Positions 34,571-42,087 of a stretch of 64,000 nt of DNA are shown here, in pieces. The position numbers were made by a program, and so were the translations under genes. Source of the DNA: a virus; the IMG/VR virus record IMGVR_UViG_3300031754_000001, positions 62,001-126,000 of that record. One strand, given 5' to 3'. The notes under the pieces were generated by a model, which saw only the letters and a program-made list of their open reading frames with translations, was not told the DNA's origin and ran no database searches. Within the stretch, counting starts at the first letter, position 1; every line of letters begins with the position of its first letter.

Positions 34571-35731
34571 ATGACTTACCCCCAGCAGGGTTACGGCCAG
34601 GGCTACGACCCGGCCCAGCCTGGCTACGGCCCGGGTCCGGGCTACGGTCAGCCAGGCCCGGGTTACGCCCAGCCGCCCGCCCAGGGCTATGCCCAGCCAG
34701 CCCAGGGCTACGGGGCACCCCCGAACCAGGGCTACGGTCCCGGTTACGGGGTGCCCCAGGGTCCGCCGCCGCCCCGCGGCACCGTCACCGGTTTCTTCAG
34801 CCAGCCGGCCGCGTCCGGCGCGTCCCTGGCAAAGTTCTTCCAGAACCCCGGGCAGCAGATCGCCGGGATCGTCGCCCGCCCCATCACCGACGCCGACATC
34901 CGCGTGCAGACCAACATGCAGTCCGGTCAGGTGCAGACCTGGCGGGACGGCAACGCCAAGTTCCACATGGTCGTCCCGCTCCTGGTGCAGCAGAGCCAGC
35001 TGTTCCCCGAGGGCAAGGCCGCCTGGTACGTCAAGGGCCAGGCGAAGGAGGAGCTGGCCAGGGCGATGGCCGAGGCCGGCGTCCCGCTCGGCGAGGACGG
35101 CCTGCCGCAGCCGCCAGAGATGGGGGCCTGGATCCAGATCACCTTCACCGGCCTGCGCCAGATCCCGGGCATGAACGCGGCCAAGCAGTTCGCCGTGGTC
35201 TACCGCCGCCCGGATGCCCGCGCGAACGGGCAGCACCCGGCCCAGGGGCAGGCCCTGCAGCAGGCAACCGCCCCGGAGATGTCTCAGCTGGCCCAGCAGC
35301 AGTTCGCCCAGGCCGGAGTCCCGCAAGGCTACCAGGACCGGGGAGCCCCGGGGAACTGGGACAGCCCGCAATACGAGTACCAGGTCCCGCCGCAAAACCA
35401 GCCAGGTCCGTCCCAGGGTCAAGGCTGGCAGCCGGCCGCTACCGGTTTCAGCGGGCAGCCGCTCGGCCAGGCTCCGCAAGATCCCGGTCAGCCGGCTTAC
35501 CAGCAGCCCCCGGTCCAGGGGCAGGGAATGCAAGGTCCCGCCGCGCAGGTGGCCCAGGCTACCCAGGCCGCCACCCAGGCCGCCCAGCAGTACCAGCCGG
35601 CTTACCAGCAGCCCGCCGGCCAGGGCTGGCAGGGTCCGCCGCAGGGCGCTGACCCGGCGCAGATGTCACCCGAGCGGCAGGCACTGCTGGCCCGGCTGAC
35701 CCAGCAGGGCGCGCCACCGCAGCCGCAGTAG
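34571..35731 (+). CDS. ssDNA-binding protein candidate with prion-like flanks
   Basis: 386 residues. The first ~70 are Gly/Tyr/Gln/Pro repeats (QGYGQGYDP, QPGYGPGPGYGQ). A folded core (~95-225) follows with an OB-like strand pattern and aromatic residues. The last ~160 are Gln/Pro/Ala/Gly-rich with repeated QPAYQQP. Placement beside a Cas4-like nuclease and helicase, and core plus disordered tail design, suggest an SSB-type or recombination accessory protein. The core has no definite family match by eye. Low-complexity Tyr/Gln/Gly sequences often drive condensation in other proteins. Confidence 0.6.
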   Translation: MTYPQQGYGQGYDPAQPGYGPGPGYGQPGPGYAQPPAQGYAQPAQGYGAPPNQGYGPGYGVPQGPPPPRGTVTGFFSQPAASGASLAKFFQNPGQQIAGIVARPITDADIRVQTNMQSGQVQTWRDGNAKFHMVVPLLVQQSQLFPEGKAAWYVKGQAKEELARAMAEAGVPLGEDGLPQPPEMGAWIQITFTGLRQIPGMNAAKQFAVVYRRPDARANGQHPAQGQALQQATAPEMSQLAQQQFAQAGVPQGYQDRGAPGNWDSPQYEYQVPPQNQPGPSQGQGWQPAATGFSGQPLGQAPQDPGQPAYQQPPVQGQGMQGPAAQVAQATQAATQAAQQYQPAYQQPAGQGWQGPPQGADPAQMSPERQALLARLTQQGAPPQPQ

Positions 35732-35740
35732 CAGGCCCGC

Positions 35741-35783
35741 GCTCCGGCCGGGGTCGCGGGTCATCCCGTGCCCCGGCCGGAGC
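35741..35783 (+). terminator. 13-bp perfect stem-loop after the ssDNA-binding gene
   Basis: 35741-35753 pairs with 35771-35783 around a 17-nt loop, 10 nt past the stop and followed by CATCTTCAT. A plausible terminator or transcript-level attenuator. Confidence 0.6.
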
Positions 35784-35837
35784 CATCTTCATACCCGCGA
35801 GTAACCCCGTGAGCCACTGCCAGCATCCGGAGTCCTG

Positions 35838-36167
35838 ATGGCGATCACTATTCCCCCCTGTGGCTCTCACTGCGGGATCACCGGCCCCCGCGAAGGCCAC
35901 TGCGATTGCGAGCTGTGCCACGACGGCATGGCGCCTATCGTCATCACCCGCGGCGACCTGCTGACTATCGTGCCGCGGCAGCCGATGTGCGGTCGCTGGT
36001 ACGAGCGCGCCGGAGAGTACCGTCCCTGGATGACCGGGAGCGACCCCGGCTGCCGGTGCGGGGTATCACCGCACGCGCTGCCGTACCAGCACGGCGGGCA
36101 CTGCCCGGTCCGCCAGGACTACGACCGGAAGCGGCTGGGAGACCCGGACGGCGGATGGTGCCCGTGA
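35838..36167 (+). CDS. Cys/His-rich unknown protein
   Basis: 109 residues with at least three Cys/His clusters (CGSHCG, HCDCELCHDG and CRCGVSPHALPYQHGGHCP), so multiple zinc sites are likely. It leads a run of three small metal-binding genes upstream of the helicase. Confidence 0.7.
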   Translation: MAITIPPCGSHCGITGPREGHCDCELCHDGMAPIVITRGDLLTIVPRQPMCGRWYERAGEYRPWMTGSDPGCRCGVSPHALPYQHGGHCPVRQDYDRKRLGDPDGGWCP

Positions 36168-36292
36168 TCTGCGAGACCTGCCCGAAATACGTCAACGTCG
36201 CCCTGTACCGCTGCCCTCACTGCGATCTGCTCTTGTGCCCGCGCTGCCGCAGGTGGTTCACTCCGCCTGCCCGGATCAGGGGCGCAGCATGA
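36164..36292 (+). CDS. 42-residue zinc-ribbon microprotein
   Basis: GTG 36164 overlaps the previous stop and its stop overlaps the next ATG. CETC, CPHC and CPRC pairs fill most of the chain, giving a double zinc-binding peptide. Confidence 0.65.
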   Translation: MICETCPKYVNVALYRCPHCDLLLCPRCRRWFTPPARIRGAA

Positions 36293-36447
36293 TCATTCCC
36301 TGCCCGGAATGCCCGAAGGTGTTCGAGGTCAGCGACGCGGACCCGGATGCCACGCTGTCCGACCTGTGGGAACACCTGTACGAGCACGCCCCGGACCACG
36401 ACCGGCGGAAGCAGCTGTTCATCAAGGCCCAGGAGCAGGCGGCATGA
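36289..36447 (+). CDS. 52-residue zinc-finger-like protein
   Basis: CPEC near the N-terminus and His residues in LWEHLYEHAPDH make a C2H2-like spacing. It overlaps the helicase start by 4 nt, suggesting coupled expression. Confidence 0.65.
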   Translation: MIIPCPECPKVFEVSDADPDATLSDLWEHLYEHAPDHDRRKQLFIKAQEQAA

Positions 36448-38282
36448 CGGCCCTTCAGTTCACGCCCCGGAACCAGTGGCAGCCGGCCGCCCCCGCCACA
36501 GTGTTCGGCGAGCTGACCGCGGACGGCACCCAGATCGTCCTGATCGGCCAGGGCAGTGACTGGGACCTGGACCAGATCGCCGCGCGGTTGCGGATGCTGA
36601 CCGCGAATCCCGTGCTGGTACGCGACGCGGACGGCCGGGATACCGACGCCATGCTCGTACCCGCCAGCTGGGCGAGCGTGGTCCAGCTCGGCTTCTCGTT
36701 CAACGGCTTCCCCGGGTTCGCCTGGCTGCCGCAACCCCGGCTGAACGAGTGGATCATCGCCGAGACGGTCCGCCGGACCTCCCCGGTGCCGCCGCTGCCG
36801 GACGATCTCTGGCCGCCGTGGCTGGAACCGCGCCCGTACCAGCTGGACGGCGCCGCGCAGATCGCGGCCGAGGGGAAATTCCTGCTCCTGGACGATCCGG
36901 GCGTCGGGAAAACTATTTCAGCGATCCTCGGCCTGCTGGGACGCCAGCACGCGGGACACGAGATCTTCCCGCTGGTCATCGTCGTCCCGTCCTGGGAGGT
37001 CGGCCGGGCCTGGGCCGATGAGATCGCCGCGTGGGCACCGGGCTGGCCGGAACCGGTCATGCACAAGGGGCCGGACCGGTTCGGCAAGATCACCCGCAAG
37101 CGCGGCCAGCCGCCCGGTGACTCGGTGTTCATCACCACCTACGCCACCCTGCGGGCCGACGCCGCCAGCATGCGCGGCCCGCTAGTCCGGCTGGCGCCCG
37201 CCGCGATGGTAGCCGATGAGTTCCACCTGGCTAAGAACCCCCGGGCTCAGCAGAGCCTCGCGCTGCAGCGAGTCGCCCGGCAGGCCGGCACGTTCGTGGC
37301 CCTGTCCGGCACGCCCATTACCTACGACACAGGTGATGTGCAACCGGTGATGGAGGCTGCCTGGCCGGATGACTGGCCGAGCAAGAAACGGATGACCTCG
37401 CGGTACTGCGCGCGAATCGAAGAGGAGTACGGCGAGCGCATCGTGGGCCTGAACCCGGCTGCCGCGCCGGAATTCTTCGCGATCATGGACCGGAACATGC
37501 GCCGGGTCGCCAAGGCCGACGTGCTGCCCTGGCTGCCGCCGAAAATCTGGTCGGTGCGCCGCCCGGACATCCCGGATGAGTGGATGAAAGCGTACCGGAC
37601 TATGGAGGAGGACATGCTGGCGCAGCTGCCGGACGGCTCCGAGCTGCCGGTGATGTCCGTCCTGGTCAAGATGATGCGGCTGAGCCAGCTCGCGTCCTGC
37701 GCGGCCGACGTGGAGCGCACCGAGGAATGGGACGAGAACCTGCAGGCGGTCGTGCCGAAGTACGCGGTCACGCTGAAGCCGCCCAGCTGGAAGGCGGACT
37801 CGCTGCTGGAAGTCATGGCCGAACGGCCCGGGGCACCCGTCGTCGCGTTCACCGCGTCCCGCCAGCTGGCCATGATCACCGGGCAGGCGTGCGAGCAGGC
37901 GGGGCACCGGACCGGGTACATCACCGGGATCGGCGACGGCATCACCAGCAGAACCCGGCAGAAGGCGATCGATGACTTCCAGGCCGGCAAGCTGGACGTG
38001 ATCGTGGCCACCGCCAAGGCCGGCGGCACCGGGATCACGCTCACCCGCGCGGGCACCGCAGTGTTCCTGCAGCGGAACTGGGAGCTGTCCGCCGGGGTCC
38101 AGCCGGAAGACCGGCTTCATCGCATCGGCCAGGAGCACGAGTCCGTGGAGATCATCGACATTGTGGCCGAAAACACGGTCGAAAGCAGGGTAAGGCAGCG
38201 ACTCAGGGAGAAGGCGGGCATGCTGGGTGAGCTAGTACGAGACCGGCGTATCGTGACTGAACTTCTCGGGGGGATCAGGTGA
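36444..38282 (+). CDS. SNF2-type superfamily 2 helicase
   Basis: 612 residues from ATG 36444, which overlaps the upstream gene; longer frames lack support. Walker A DDPGVGKT with Lys156, motif II D258-E-F-H261, motif III LSGTP, and motif VI QPEDRLHRIGQ define a superfamily 2 ATPase of the SNF2/DEXH type. An N-terminal ~100-residue domain precedes the motor. Likely role is DNA translocation in replication or recombination together with the fusion polymerase downstream. Confidence 0.9.
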   Translation: MTALQFTPRNQWQPAAPATVFGELTADGTQIVLIGQGSDWDLDQIAARLRMLTANPVLVRDADGRDTDAMLVPASWASVVQLGFSFNGFPGFAWLPQPRLNEWIIAETVRRTSPVPPLPDDLWPPWLEPRPYQLDGAAQIAAEGKFLLLDDPGVGKTISAILGLLGRQHAGHEIFPLVIVVPSWEVGRAWADEIAAWAPGWPEPVMHKGPDRFGKITRKRGQPPGDSVFITTYATLRADAASMRGPLVRLAPAAMVADEFHLAKNPRAQQSLALQRVARQAGTFVALSGTPITYDTGDVQPVMEAAWPDDWPSKKRMTSRYCARIEEEYGERIVGLNPAAAPEFFAIMDRNMRRVAKADVLPWLPPKIWSVRRPDIPDEWMKAYRTMEEDMLAQLPDGSELPVMSVLVKMMRLSQLASCAADVERTEEWDENLQAVVPKYAVTLKPPSWKADSLLEVMAERPGAPVVAFTASRQLAMITGQACEQAGHRTGYITGIGDGITSRTRQKAIDDFQAGKLDVIVATAKAGGTGITLTRAGTAVFLQRNWELSAGVQPEDRLHRIGQEHESVEIIDIVAENTVESRVRQRLREKAGMLGELVRDRRIVTELLGGIR

Positions 38283-38533
38283 GCCGGCAACCCCGGGACC
38301 CTATCCCGCACCTGGCCGCGCTCATCGACGGGCTGCACCGGGCAGCTCTGCAGAATAACCGGGACGGCACGCTGCTGATCCTGGCTGACCTGCTAACCGG
38401 GCCGTACGCGGCATTGCGCGGCGGCCTGCTGCTGGACGAGCCGGGCTGGGAGAACATGAGTACCAAAGACGCCATCCGCGAGGCGCTAAACGCGAAAGCA
38501 CGACAGGACCACGATCAGGAGGACACGACATGA
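38279..38533 (+). CDS. unknown helical protein
   Basis: 84 residues from GTG 38279 (GTGA overlap with the helicase). Helical, no membrane segment, acidic tail. Likely co-translated with the helicase; no family recognised. Confidence 0.7.
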   Translation: MSRQPRDPIPHLAALIDGLHRAALQNNRDGTLLILADLLTGPYAALRGGLLLDEPGWENMSTKDAIREALNAKARQDHDQEDTT

Positions 38534-39096
38534 ACCAGCACACGCATTACCACGACGACCTCGCCGCCCTGCGAGAACTGGACATCACCGACGACAGGCT
38601 GGCTACCGCGGAAACCGTCCTCACCGTCATGCGGGAGTGCTTCCGGGCGGCGAGGGAACGTCAGCGGATCCGGGTCACCGAAGACGGCCAGACGATCGCC
38701 TGGATCGTCCCGGCCCAGGAGCCTGACGGACCGGACCTGGAGATCGGCAGGGATCCGGGCGGGAACACCGATTTCGGCCAGTACATCCTGCAGGCGATCC
38801 GCGCAGCCCGGGACGGCCGGCGAACCCGGATCGTCATGCACGGCACGCCCGTCGCCACGATCAGCCCGTACCGCCCGGACGGCCCGGACCTGCTGACAGC
38901 CCTCGTCTACGGCGACGGGATAGACGACCTGAAGACGGCGGCCCTGCGCAAGGCACAGCGGCTGTACGGAGACGCGGCCCCGCTGCAGATCATCCGGATC
39001 AGCACCCTGCGCACCTCATCTGGCAGCCAGGGAAAGTTCACGGCGGACATCACCGTCTGGTGCCGCCAGCTGCCCGCGGGGTGGGATGTCCCGTGA
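38530..39096 (+). CDS. tandem Phd-like domain protein
   Basis: 188 residues. Two segments, about 40-63 (RAARERQRIRVTEDGQTIAW) and 91-116 (AIRAARDGRRTRIVMHGTPV), each show the helix-strand-GxPVA pattern of Phd/YefM antitoxins, in tandem. The C-terminal third is different and beta-rich. No toxin is adjacent, so the fold may act as a DNA-binding regulator. Confidence 0.6.
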   Translation: MNQHTHYHDDLAALRELDITDDRLATAETVLTVMRECFRAARERQRIRVTEDGQTIAWIVPAQEPDGPDLEIGRDPGGNTDFGQYILQAIRAARDGRRTRIVMHGTPVATISPYRPDGPDLLTALVYGDGIDDLKTAALRKAQRLYGDAAPLQIIRISTLRTSSGSQGKFTADITVWCRQLPAGWDVP

Positions 39097-39752
39097 ACGG
39101 GACCGATACCATCATCGAGCTGACCAGGCGCGGGTACGGGAGCCTCATCGCCGCCGACGCGATACGCCAGGCCGCCGCGAGCGAGAACGGGACCTTCTCG
39201 CTGGACCGGCACCGGGTGTCCGTGGACGCGAACGGGAACTGGGCGATCACGCCGCTGCCATGGCCCGAGGGCGCGGCGCGGCTGCCGTCACAGGCAATCT
39301 GGCGCAGCAGCCATGGCGCGACAGCCCTCATCCCGCCGCCTCACGTCCATGATGATGACGGCACGGCAGAGGGCTGCCCCGGCTGCTTCACCGATCCCGC
39401 CGGGCTGGCCGACGTCCTGCACGTCATCGAGGCGGTCGACGCGTACCTGGATGACGCCGGCCCGCAGTGGGCGAAGGATTGCCCGGAGGCGAATATGCAG
39501 CGCCGGATCGGCAAGGCCCAGCTGGAAGCGGCTGAGGCCATGGAGGAACTGAGCCTGCTTACCGGGGAGAACCCGCGCAAGGGCCGGCACCCCGAGGCCC
39601 GGGAGCGGATGCTGGGCGAGCTGGGCGATACCGCGTGCGCCGCGCTGCTCGGCATCCAGTCGGTCACCAAGGACACAGGCGCCACCTGGACGGTCTTCCT
39701 GGAGGCCCTGGAGAAGGCCTGGAGCCGGGTGCCGCCGGAGGCCCGGCTGTGA
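39093..39752 (+). CDS. MazG-like nucleotide pyrophosphohydrolase
   Basis: 219 residues from GTG 39093. The C-terminal half has the MazG helical core: QLEAAEAMEELS and, 35 residues later, MLGELGDTACAALLGIQ, supplying the ExxE and ExxD metal ligands. The N-terminal ~90 residues are a separate beta-rich domain ending in a His/Asp-rich and CPGC segment. MazG-type enzymes hydrolyse NTPs or alarmones and are common in phages; the substrate here is unknown. Confidence 0.75.
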   Translation: MNGTDTIIELTRRGYGSLIAADAIRQAAASENGTFSLDRHRVSVDANGNWAITPLPWPEGAARLPSQAIWRSSHGATALIPPPHVHDDDGTAEGCPGCFTDPAGLADVLHVIEAVDAYLDDAGPQWAKDCPEANMQRRIGKAQLEAAEAMEELSLLTGENPRKGRHPEARERMLGELGDTACAALLGIQSVTKDTGATWTVFLEALEKAWSRVPPEARL

Positions 39753-39934
39753 GCGGCTGGCAGGTGCAAGCCCGGCTGCCGGACGGCGCGATCACGATGT
39801 TCGGCGTCTACGCGGACACCGGGCACGCCGCCACTGTCAAGGCCCTGCAGCAGCTGGCCGCCTTCCCGCAGCCCTGGCACGCCGCGGAGATTACCGTAAC
39901 TGCCGCCAGGTCACCGGACCGGAGCCCGTCATGA
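39749..39934 (+). CDS. 61-residue unknown protein
   Basis: GTG 39749 overlaps the MazG stop and its stop overlaps the next ATG. The sequence is strand-helix-strand (WQVQARLPDGAITMFGVYAD). No family recognised. Confidence 0.62.
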   Translation: MSGWQVQARLPDGAITMFGVYADTGHAATVKALQQLAAFPQPWHAAEITVTAARSPDRSPS

Positions 39935-40164
39935 CCAGGCTGACGGCCGTGCTGGCTGATCCCTCGCTGCCGCACCAGGTCGTGCTCGGGACCTTCAGCG
40001 GGGCGATCACGGTGAGCTGCAACTGCCTGGCCCCGCGGAAGGGACCGCAAGCTGGCCGGGGCTGTCCGCGGGGGATCATCGAATCCAGGGCCGGGGCCTT
40101 CCCGGCGGCTGAGGCGATCGCCGCCTGGCGAGCCTGGCACGCAGAGCGGAGGATCGGGCTATGA
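39931..40164 (+). CDS. 77-residue unknown protein
   Basis: Small basic protein with CNC and a second Cys in GRGCP, and a helical end (EAIAAWRAWHAERR). 4-nt overlaps with both neighbours. Confidence 0.65.
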   Translation: MTRLTAVLADPSLPHQVVLGTFSGAITVSCNCLAPRKGPQAGRGCPRGIIESRAGAFPAAEAIAAWRAWHAERRIGL

Positions 40165-40793
40165 CCACCTCATGGAATATCGAGCCGGCCACGTACGATC
40201 ATGCGCCCGGATGCCGCTGCCCGTCGTGCACGGCCACGCGGACCCGGCTGGTGCCCGTCCTGCGGGCCTGCACCCGGGATAACGGCAATTCCTGGCAGAC
40301 GATGACCTGGCAGGCCATGCCCGGCGTCAGCGGTCCGGCTGGCTGCGAGGGCTGTCACGCACCACCCTCGGATGACCCGCGTGCCCATGCTGGCGATTGC
40401 CCCCGCCGCGCGGCACCGGAGAAAGCCGCTAGCGCGGTCAGCAAGCCGGAGCCGGATCCGGTGCGGGAGATCCTGGCCGTGATCGGCGAGCCGCTGGGCC
40501 TGGATGACGCATCATTGCCGTCGTACGCCAGCGCGCCCTCCGGGACCTGCGGATCCTGTCATCGCGGGCCGCTGTCCCGGGGTAACCGGTGCACCTACTG
40601 CGCGGCGCTGGACGGCTTGCAGGCAGCTTCCGCCAGCCGGCGCCTGTCCGGGGCCGTCCCGCCGCGCGATCACGCGGAACGCGACTGCGATTATCCCCGC
40701 ACGGCCGGGCTGCGCCTGCTGACCGCCTGCGCGGCGGTCGCCGCCGTCCTGGCCGTGGTCCTGGCGATCCTGCAGAAGGTGCCGCTGCCATGA
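40161..40793 (+). CDS. zinc-ribbon protein with C-terminal membrane helix
   Basis: 210 residues with three Cys clusters (CRCPSC, CEGCH and CGSCHRG...CTYC), then a hydrophobic C-terminal helix (about 183-204). Membrane-tethered zinc-ribbon architecture; function unknown. Confidence 0.68.
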   Translation: MTTSWNIEPATYDHAPGCRCPSCTATRTRLVPVLRACTRDNGNSWQTMTWQAMPGVSGPAGCEGCHAPPSDDPRAHAGDCPRRAAPEKAASAVSKPEPDPVREILAVIGEPLGLDDASLPSYASAPSGTCGSCHRGPLSRGNRCTYCAALDGLQAASASRRLSGAVPPRDHAERDCDYPRTAGLRLLTACAAVAAVLAVVLAILQKVPLP

Positions 40794-41377
40794 CCGGATC
40801 CGGCAAGCTGCCCCGGGTTCCCACCGGGAACAGCGACACGGGAATGGCGGGCTACCGGCTGCGCGAGGTGCGGCGGCCGGAGCCCGTCGCGTTCGCCCTC
40901 GGCATCGACCCCGGCCCTATCCCGGGTATCGTGCTGCTGCACCTGGCCGGCGGCGGCAAGCTGGGCAAAACCGCGGAGATCTTCCAGTGCAACGCGGCGA
41001 CGGCGCCGTGGCTGCTGCGCCAGCTGCTCGGGAAGGACGGCATCGCCGGCGGCCGGGCCAGATGCGGCATGGAGGCGTTCGCTCCCGGCCGAGGTCCCGG
41101 CGCCCGGATGCAGACGGGCAAGGTCACCCGGGATCAGGTGGAGGAGCTGGCCGGGATCTGCGCGGAGCATGACGTGCCCGTCTCGGCCCGGAACGCGGGC
41201 ATGGTGAAGCCGTGGGCCGAGGGAAACGACTGGAAGCGACTGCGGGCCTGCGGGCTGTACGACCTGACTGCCGGGAGCACCCACGCGAGATCTGCCGCCG
41301 CGCAGGCGCTGTACTGCGCTGTCTGGGACTGCGGTTACCCGGATCCGGTTTCCCGTCAGGGAGGTTCCGGGTCATGA
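40790..41377 (+). CDS. RuvC-like Holliday junction resolvase
   Basis: 195 residues from ATG 40790. The RNase H-like fold is indicated by ALGIDPGP (Asp40), GMEAF (Glu95) and a C-terminal DLTAGSTHARSAAAQALYCA with His and the expected helix. Equivalent resolvases in actinophages resolve branched DNA before packaging. Neighbouring nuclease and polymerase genes agree. Confidence 0.8.
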   Translation: MTGSGKLPRVPTGNSDTGMAGYRLREVRRPEPVAFALGIDPGPIPGIVLLHLAGGGKLGKTAEIFQCNAATAPWLLRQLLGKDGIAGGRARCGMEAFAPGRGPGARMQTGKVTRDQVEELAGICAEHDVPVSARNAGMVKPWAEGNDWKRLRACGLYDLTAGSTHARSAAAQALYCAVWDCGYPDPVSRQGGSGS

Positions 41378-41398
41378 CGGCCGGCGAGGAGGCACGCG

Positions 41399-41596
41399 AT
41401 GCCGCGCGCGAGAAGCCCGGGTAGGCGGGCCGGGACCTGCAGCCACTGCCAATGGCGATCGATCACATTCCCGGCAGGTCCCGGCCGCCAGACAGACCGG
41501 GGTACCTTTCTCCCCCCGCGAGTGAACGTGTCGGGCGCTTACACGATACCCCGCGGGCTCGCCGGCTACTCCTGCCAGACCCAGGGGGACAGATGA
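41399..41596 (+). CDS. 65-residue zinc-ribbon-like protein
   Basis: ATG 41399 follows GAGGAGGCACGCG, and the stop overlaps the next start (ATGA). CSHC and a late Cys suggest one metal site; the rest is polar. Function unknown. Confidence 0.6.
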   Translation: MPRARSPGRRAGTCSHCQWRSITFPAGPGRQTDRGTFLPPRVNVSGAYTIPRGLAGYSCQTQGDR

Positions 41597-42087
41597 ACAG
41601 CACGGAAATCAGCGGCACGTCATGCCCGCAGTGCGATGACGGCAACTGGAACGACCTTGGCTGCATGACGTGCGGCCTGGAATTCTTCCCGCCGTCCGAG
41701 GCGTACCAGGCTGCGGTACCGGTAAGCCTGCGCATAAAACGACTTCGCGCAAGCTGGGCTCCGGCTCCGCGCCTGACCCCGGCTGAAGACTGTTTCTGGG
41801 GGGCTTGTCTCGCCCGGGGTTACCCGTGGACTGACGATGTACTGCCGCAGGCTCGCATCGGTGCCTACCGGGCGGATTTCCTGCTAGCCGGAGCCAGGAT
41901 CGTTATCGAGATCGATGGCTTCAGCAATCACGCGAAAACCGCTGACATCACGCGCGACCGGCAGCGGCAGCGCTGGCTGCAAGGTCAGGGCTATCAGGTC
42001 ATCCGGTTCAGTAACACCGAAATCCAGCAGGCCCCGGAACGATGCGCGGCTGAAACTGACGCGCTGATTCGCGGGATGCTGTCATGA
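41593..42087 (+). CDS. DUF559/Vsr-like endonuclease with N-terminal zinc ribbon
   Basis: 164 residues. A CPQC...CMTC ribbon (residues ~11-28) precedes a PD-(D/E)XK core: YRADFLL (Asp), IVIEIDG (Glu, Asp) and ITRDRQRQRWLQGQGYQVIRFSN, typical of the DUF559 and very-short-patch-repair folds. Probably a single-strand nick or branched-DNA nuclease in phage recombination; substrate unproven. Confidence 0.75.
   Translation: MNSTEISGTSCPQCDDGNWNDLGCMTCGLEFFPPSEAYQAAVPVSLRIKRLRASWAPAPRLTPAEDCFWGACLARGYPWTDDVLPQARIGAYRADFLLAGARIVIEIDGFSNHAKTADITRDRQRQRWLQGQGYQVIRFSNTEIQQAPERCAAETDALIRGMLS

Noticed and set aside
41374-41424. 16-residue ORF after the resolvase
   Set aside because: ATG overlaps the resolvase stop but the product is too short and its region better explains the ribosome site of the gene at 41399.
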